DNA from: Denitrobaculum sp965225735
GTDB taxonomy: Bacteria > Pseudomonadota > Alphaproteobacteria > Kiloniellales > Kiloniellaceae
Length of the DNA stretch: 64,000 bases
Direction: 5' to 3'
Assembly: GCA_965225735.1 (NCBI GenBank)
Contig: CBDDBN010000012.1
Location: 144,103 to 208,102 of the forward strand
Position numbers and translations under genes: made by a program. This document shows, one piece after another, positions 60,633 through 64,000 of the stretch. Under the pieces are notes generated by a model. It was not told the DNA's origin, did no database searches, and saw only the letters and a list, made by a program, of their open reading frames with translations. Position 1 is the stretch's first letter. Each line of letters starts with the position of its first letter.

Positions 60633-61754
60633 TTAATCTCGCTCATTCCCGGCTTTGAACGCGTAACCCGCCGGCAAGGCCACCTCTAGCAGTTCCAGGC
60701 CCTCCGACGCACCCTCCATCCCAAAGAGCATGCCCTCCGGAATGACGAAGCTATCCCCCGCGCCCAACGCCTGCGTCCCCTGCCCTTCGGCCTCAAGGGT
60801 CATCGCTCCCTCCAGCACGAAATAGAACACAAACTCCGCCGCGTGCTTCACCGCCGGCACGCTGGTCACGCCCGGCCCTAACCGCCAGACCTGTGCACTC
60901 GCCAGGCCATCGGTCGCCGCGGCGATTCCGATATCCCGAACCTCCACCCCTTCCAACCGCCCCGCTTGCCAATCCGCCTTGTCCGCTTCATGCCGCACAA
61001 AGCGTTGCCCATTGAAAACCCGGTCCAGGTTCACGACACCATTCGGCAGCGGCATGTCGTGATCGATGCAGGTCATGTGGTCAGCGGGGCAGCCGATCTC
61101 GATGACCTCGAAGCCGGGAGAGCATTCCAGGACCCGGTGTCGGATCTCGGGAGGCTGGAGGACGCAGTCGCCGGCCTTCATGGTGAACTGCGGGCCCTGG
61201 TCCTCGTAGAGCAAGTGCACCCAACCCTTGTAGCAGTAGATCATCTGAAAGCGGGCCTTGTGGAAGTGCACCATGTCGGGCACCAGACCGCCGTCGGGGA
61301 TGGCGATGTGGGAGGCGATGAAGCGGCCGCCCTGGCGGTTTGGGATCAGGTCGCGGTACTTCATGCCCGCGCGCCCAACGCCCCAAGCAGCATCGTCGCC
61401 CATCCTGGTCACCACAAAGGACTGGTCGATGGGCGGCAGCTCCAGCGGCGGGTCCGCCTCGACCAGCTCGATGCGTGTACCGTTGGGCGCGGTCAGTTCG
61501 GTCTCGCCGCCCGCCGCCGCCATAGGATCGGCGCAGCGCAGGGTCACAGATCCAGGATCCGACGCCGCGCCGCGCTCCAGACGAATGCGCAGGCCGTGAC
61601 CGGAGATCACCGCCGTCGCGGGATCGTCCGCCGGAAAGATGGCGTCCAGCCGGAAGCCCAAGCGGTCGTTGAAGAAGGCCATGGTCGCCGGCAGGTCCGC
61701 GCACGGCAGGACCACTTCGGCAGCTTCGATTCCGGAAAGGCGGGTCTCTGTCAT
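60633..61754 (-). CDS. VOC-cupin-cupin fusion protein
   Basis: About 373 residues in three parts. The N-terminal vicinal-oxygen-chelate/glyoxalase-like domain covers about 5-105 (AAEVVLPCADLPATMAFFND). A first cupin at about 150-235 has H and E metal ligands in DMVHFHKARFQMIYCY and IRHRVLECSP. A second cupin at about 270-365 has VKHAAEFVFYFVLEG and LGAGDSFVIPEG. Such bicupin fusions act on small organic acids or ureides; substrate unknown. The chosen ATG overlaps a micro-ORF stop (ATGA). An upstream start at 61841 would add 29 residues. Confidence 0.75.
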   Translation of the reverse strand: MTETRLSGIEAAEVVLPCADLPATMAFFNDRLGFRLDAIFPADDPATAVISGHGLRIRLERGAASDPGSVTLRCADPMAAAGGETELTAPNGTRIELVEADPPLELPPIDQSFVVTRMGDDAAWGVGRAGMKYRDLIPNRQGGRFIASHIAIPDGGLVPDMVHFHKARFQMIYCYKGWVHLLYEDQGPQFTMKAGDCVLQPPEIRHRVLECSPGFEVIEIGCPADHMTCIDHDMPLPNGVVNLDRVFNGQRFVRHEADKADWQAGRLEGVEVRDIGIAAATDGLASAQVWRLGPGVTSVPAVKHAAEFVFYFVLEGAMTLEAEGQGTQALGAGDSFVIPEGMLFGMEGASEGLELLEVALPAGYAFKAGNERD

Positions 61755-61807
61755 GATGTCGTCTCGTAGTTCCGACCTGGTTGCTCCAATGCACCGTCGT
61801 CCGGCAT
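61751..61807 (-). CDS. Possible 18-residue micro-ORF coupled to the VOC-cupin gene
   Basis: ATG 61805-61807 follows GAGGAG by 6 bases and reads MPDDGALEQPGRNYETTS, ending in TGA that overlaps the VOC-cupin start as ATGA. The main gene has no Shine-Dalgarno of its own at this start, so translation from the micro-ORF could drive it. The peptide has no obvious family. Confidence 0.45.
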   Translation of the reverse strand: MPDDGALEQPGRNYETTS

Positions 61808-61854
61808 CCGCTTCTCCTCTGTCGGTGTTGTCATCCGACATCGTGGCCTTCGTC

Positions 61855-61909
61855 TGCCGGTGCCGTTGCCCGGCCTCGCAGTGTTAGTTTGCCGGTGCCG
61901 TTGCCCGGC
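61855..61909. repeat. 20-bp direct repeat pair
   Basis: TGCCGGTGCCGTTGCCCGGC occurs at 61855-61874 and 61890-61909, 35 bases apart. One copy encodes the C-terminus of the small membrane protein; the other follows its stop. Probably a small local duplication. Confidence 0.7.
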
Positions 61910-62174
61910 AAAGAGCCTCCGCCCGCGCCTTGAAGCTCGCGGCCTGGGACTCATTCACCACGCCTTCCGAGATCATGCCGTCGATCTGACCGTGCCGCTC
62001 CGCGACGCAGGCCCGATAGGCTGCCTCCGCCGGCGAAAGCTCCGGTTCAGCGCCGGGCAGCAGATCGGCCCGGTTGATATAGAGCAGCAACGCGATGGTG
62101 ATCCCCGCGACGCCCAGCGCGGCCAGGCGGGCAAGAGGACGATCGAGAAAGGACTCTGAGCCGGACGCGCTCAT
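61884..62174 (-). CDS. Small single-helix membrane protein
   Basis: A 96-residue hypothetical protein with one membrane helix (LARLAALGVAGITIALLLYI) and a periplasmic tail with two cysteines (YRACVAERHGQI and ALCRATAPAN), which could form a disulfide. The 3' end carries one copy of a 20-bp direct repeat whose second copy lies just past the stop (61855-61874). Function unknown. Confidence 0.6.
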   Translation of the reverse strand: MSASGSESFLDRPLARLAALGVAGITIALLLYINRADLLPGAEPELSPAEAAYRACVAERHGQIDGMISEGVVNESQAASFKARAEALCRATAPAN

Positions 62175-62223
62175 AAACGACTCTTAGACAGTGGATTGGA
62201 ACTTTGCCGCGGATCGGCCAAGC

Positions 62224-62712
62224 CTACTTGATGATCACCTGATGCGCGAACTCGCGGCCGTTGGAGATGGTGATCTGTTTGAAGCCAAGCATCTTGGCAA
62301 GATCGAAAAAGGTAAACCAGTCCTGCACCCCGAACTCCTGAAAGACCGGCAGGACACGGGCCACCGCCGTCATATTGGCGAAGATCGCGCGCGCCCGGAA
62401 CAGGGTGTCGATCCGCTCATCCTGCAGAGCCACGATGATCAGCTTCTCCGCCTGTTCGCCTTTGGCGAAGATGGCGGCTTCCGGCGGATAGGGGCTCTTC
62501 AGCTTTTCATTGGTGATGCCCGTGACAAAGCCGATCCGCTGGGCGCGCCCCACTCCGGGCAGGGTCTGCGCGCGGGCTTCGTAGACTTCGCTGGACTTGG
62601 GTTCCGGATAGTAATAGCCGGCATGACGGTCCTCCGCCCGGGCGGTCGTGTCATCCGCCACCGCGATCAACGCCAGGATCAAAACAGCGGCCGTCGCGCA
62701 GATTCGAAACAT
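62224..62712 (-). CDS. Conserved-looking exported protein
   Basis: A 162-residue protein with a signal peptide (ATAAVLILALIAVADDTTARA), a tyrosine-rich start (HAGYYYPEPKSSEVYEARAQ) and a compact domain ending FKQITISNGREFAHQVIIK. I have seen similar alphaproteobacterial proteins but cannot name the family. It is divergent from the NAD kinase gene. Periplasmic location is likely; role unknown. Confidence 0.65.
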   Translation of the reverse strand: MFRICATAAVLILALIAVADDTTARAEDRHAGYYYPEPKSSEVYEARAQTLPGVGRAQRIGFVTGITNEKLKSPYPPEAAIFAKGEQAEKLIIVALQDERIDTLFRARAIFANMTAVARVLPVFQEFGVQDWFTFFDLAKMLGFKQITISNGREFAHQVIIK

Positions 62713-62851
62713 ATCCTCTCCCGTTCGTATTTATTGTTCTTGCGTTAAAGTGCATTCACATCAGATCTTTGGCAAATGAACTTTAATCAAAAGCTGGGCA
62801 TATCGAGGGACTGCTGATGACAAGAGGGCAGCCAACGACGAAAGGAAAGCC

Positions 62852-63619
62852 GTGACCGATCCCCGCCTCGCCTTCGTCGCCAATGGAACCGACCACGCGG
62901 ACGATGCGCTCGCAAGCCTGAAGAAGCGCTATAGCCACGTGGCGCCGGAGGAGGCCGACATCATCGTCGCCCTGGGCGGCGACGGCTTCATGCTGGAGAC
63001 CCTCCACGCCCATATGGACCGTGGCGTGCCGATCTATGGCATGAACCGCGGCACGGTCGGCTTTCTCATGAACCAATACGAAGAAGATGATCTGGTCGAG
63101 CGCGTCACCAACGCCCGCCGCGCCAGCCTCCATCCGCTGCGCATGACCGCCCGCACGGTCGAGGGACAGACACACCAGGCGCTCGCCATCAACGAGGTCT
63201 CCCTGCTGCGCGAAAGCCGCCAGGCCGCAAAGCTGAATATCAAGATCGACGATATCGAGCGCATGGCTGAGCTGATCTGCGACGGCATCATCGTGGCGAC
63301 GCCCGCCGGCAGCACCGCCTACAACCTCTCGGCCCACGGCCCCATCGTGCCCATTCGTGCCGCCCTGCTGGCGGTCACACCGATCAGCGCCTTCCGGCCC
63401 CGGCGCTGGCGCGGCGCTCTGCTGCCCAATACCGCCCGTATCTCCTTTGAGGTGGTGGATCCGGTCAAGCGTCCGGTCAGCGCCACCGCTGACTATACCG
63501 AGGTGCGCGACGTGAAGGAGGTCTCGGTTTACGAGGACACCACCGTCGACCTCCACCTGCTGTTCGATCCCGAACACTCCCTGGAGGAGAGGATCGTGAA
63601 GGAACAGTTCATCGTCTAA
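62852..63619 (+). CDS. nadK: NAD kinase
   Basis: A 255-residue NAD kinase that phosphorylates NAD to NADP with ATP. The GGDG motif is in IVALGGDGFMLE at about 42, the NE motif in AINEVSLLRES at about 112, and the conserved loop TPAGSTAYNLSAHGPIVP at about 150. The length fits the short alphaproteobacterial form. It starts at GTG 62852 with GAAAG before it, and it is an essential housekeeping gene. Confidence 0.95.
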   Translation: MTDPRLAFVANGTDHADDALASLKKRYSHVAPEEADIIVALGGDGFMLETLHAHMDRGVPIYGMNRGTVGFLMNQYEEDDLVERVTNARRASLHPLRMTARTVEGQTHQALAINEVSLLRESRQAAKLNIKIDDIERMAELICDGIIVATPAGSTAYNLSAHGPIVPIRAALLAVTPISAFRPRRWRGALLPNTARISFEVVDPVKRPVSATADYTEVRDVKEVSVYEDTTVDLHLLFDPEHSLEERIVKEQFIV

Positions 63620-63688
63620 AGCTTAAGACCGGGCAGCAAACGGCCTGGCGGAAAACCGTTCTCGCGTTGTTTCTCCTCTCCTGCCGAG

Positions 63689-64000
63689 CTAGCTCTCCGA
63701 ACGCGCCTGCGTTTCGCGATTGCGCGGATAGCTCTTCTTGAGCGGAAAGGCCGGCAACCAGGATTCGCGGCGGATGGTCCAGAGCTCATAACTCGGTGTC
63801 AGTTGGTCGGGCGCATCGAGGGCGCCCAGATGGATCTCTATCTCGTCGTCCGAGCGCGAATAGACCGACGAGCCGCAACGGGGACAGAAAAATCGGTCGG
63901 CATAACTGCTGGTTTCGCCCTCAACCGTCACCGCGTCCTGCGGGAACACCGCCGAAGCATGAAACAGGGCGCCATGATGCTTGCGGCAGTCGAGACAGTG
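63689..64000 (-). CDS. GFA/CENP-V-type zinc protein, N-terminus beyond the window
   Basis: The visible 103 residues include a CHCLDCRKHHGALFH-type motif at the right edge and a second pair CPRCGSS, which are zinc ligands of the glutathione-dependent formaldehyde-activating (GFA/CENP-V) family. It then reads LGALDAPDQLTPSYELWT and ends in a basic tail. The start lies past position 64000. It is convergent with nadK. Members are small zinc proteins; direct formaldehyde activation is proven only for a few. Confidence 0.88.
   Translation of the reverse strand, partial: HCLDCRKHHGALFHASAVFPQDAVTVEGETSSYADRFFCPRCGSSVYSRSDDEIEIHLGALDAPDQLTPSYELWTIRRESWLPAFPLKKSYPRNRETQARSES

Overview
The window is high-GC DNA from what looks like a marine or halotolerant alphaproteobacterium, probably of the former Rhodospirillales (Kiloniellaceae/Rhodovibrionaceae-like). 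This is inferred from gene content: DUF3305/DUF3306 next to a formate dehydrogenase, a PAS_5 protein, a DUF1127 protein next to an EamA transporter, and 4-base ATGA gene overlaps. No rRNA, tRNA, CRISPR array, insertion sequence or prophage was recognised, so the placement is not proven.

Layout. (1) 1-2939: a minus-strand fatty-acid operon with an acyl-CoA ligase, a MerR regulator and a thiolase that runs off the left edge. (2) 3382-4863: a LuxO/NtrC-type sigma-54 response regulator. (3) 5295-17202: a compact plus-strand nucleoside uptake and salvage operon. It has a BMP-type binding protein, ABC ATPase and two permeases, then cytidine deaminase, purine nucleoside phosphorylase, DeoC, DeoA, DeoB, a PhyH-type dioxygenase, adenosine deaminase and a TrpF-fold protein. 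The PhyH and TrpF-like genes have no standard place in this pathway. (4) 17506-25148: two paralogous serralysin-like RTX metalloproteases with no type I secretion genes beside them. The upstream one appears to start at ATT behind a perfect Shine-Dalgarno. (5) 25449-27532: a DUF2141 protein, a sterol-desaturase-family enzyme and a divergent TetR regulator, with a duplicated operator between the divergent genes.

(6) 27572-39993: a respiratory formate dehydrogenase island: TorD-type chaperone, small TAT protein, FdhA, FdhB, a small Tat lipoprotein, cytochrome b subunit, an exported protein, a WD40-cytochrome c fusion, a 42-residue membrane peptide, DUF3305/DUF3306 and a divergent multi-[4Fe-4S] protein. 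(7) 40033-49668: SnoaL-like proteins, LysR regulators, an orphan betaine-type binding protein, a DUF5939 nucleotide cyclase divergent from a stand-alone caspase-like protein, a LysR/DUF1127/EamA module and a PAS_5 protein. (8) 49811-57966: a PEP-CTERM protein, a Kef-type potassium efflux pair with a His-rich loop, a crotonase-family enzyme facing a LysR gene across a large palindrome, a TauD dioxygenase, a DUF4279 protein and a DmdA-like aminomethyltransferase. (9) 58208-60402: a small membrane protein, the remnant of a LysR gene and an AT-rich gene for a membrane protein with Cys-rich Sel1-like repeats, probably acquired. (10) 60633-64000: a VOC-cupin-cupin fusion behind a micro-ORF, two small hypothetical proteins, NAD kinase and a GFA-family protein cut by the right edge.

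The clearest metabolic themes are nucleoside scavenging for carbon and formate respiration. No complete known defence system is present. The best candidates for something undescribed are the caspase-like/cyclase divergent pair, the dioxygenase and TrpF-like members of the nucleoside operon, and the ATT-initiated protease.
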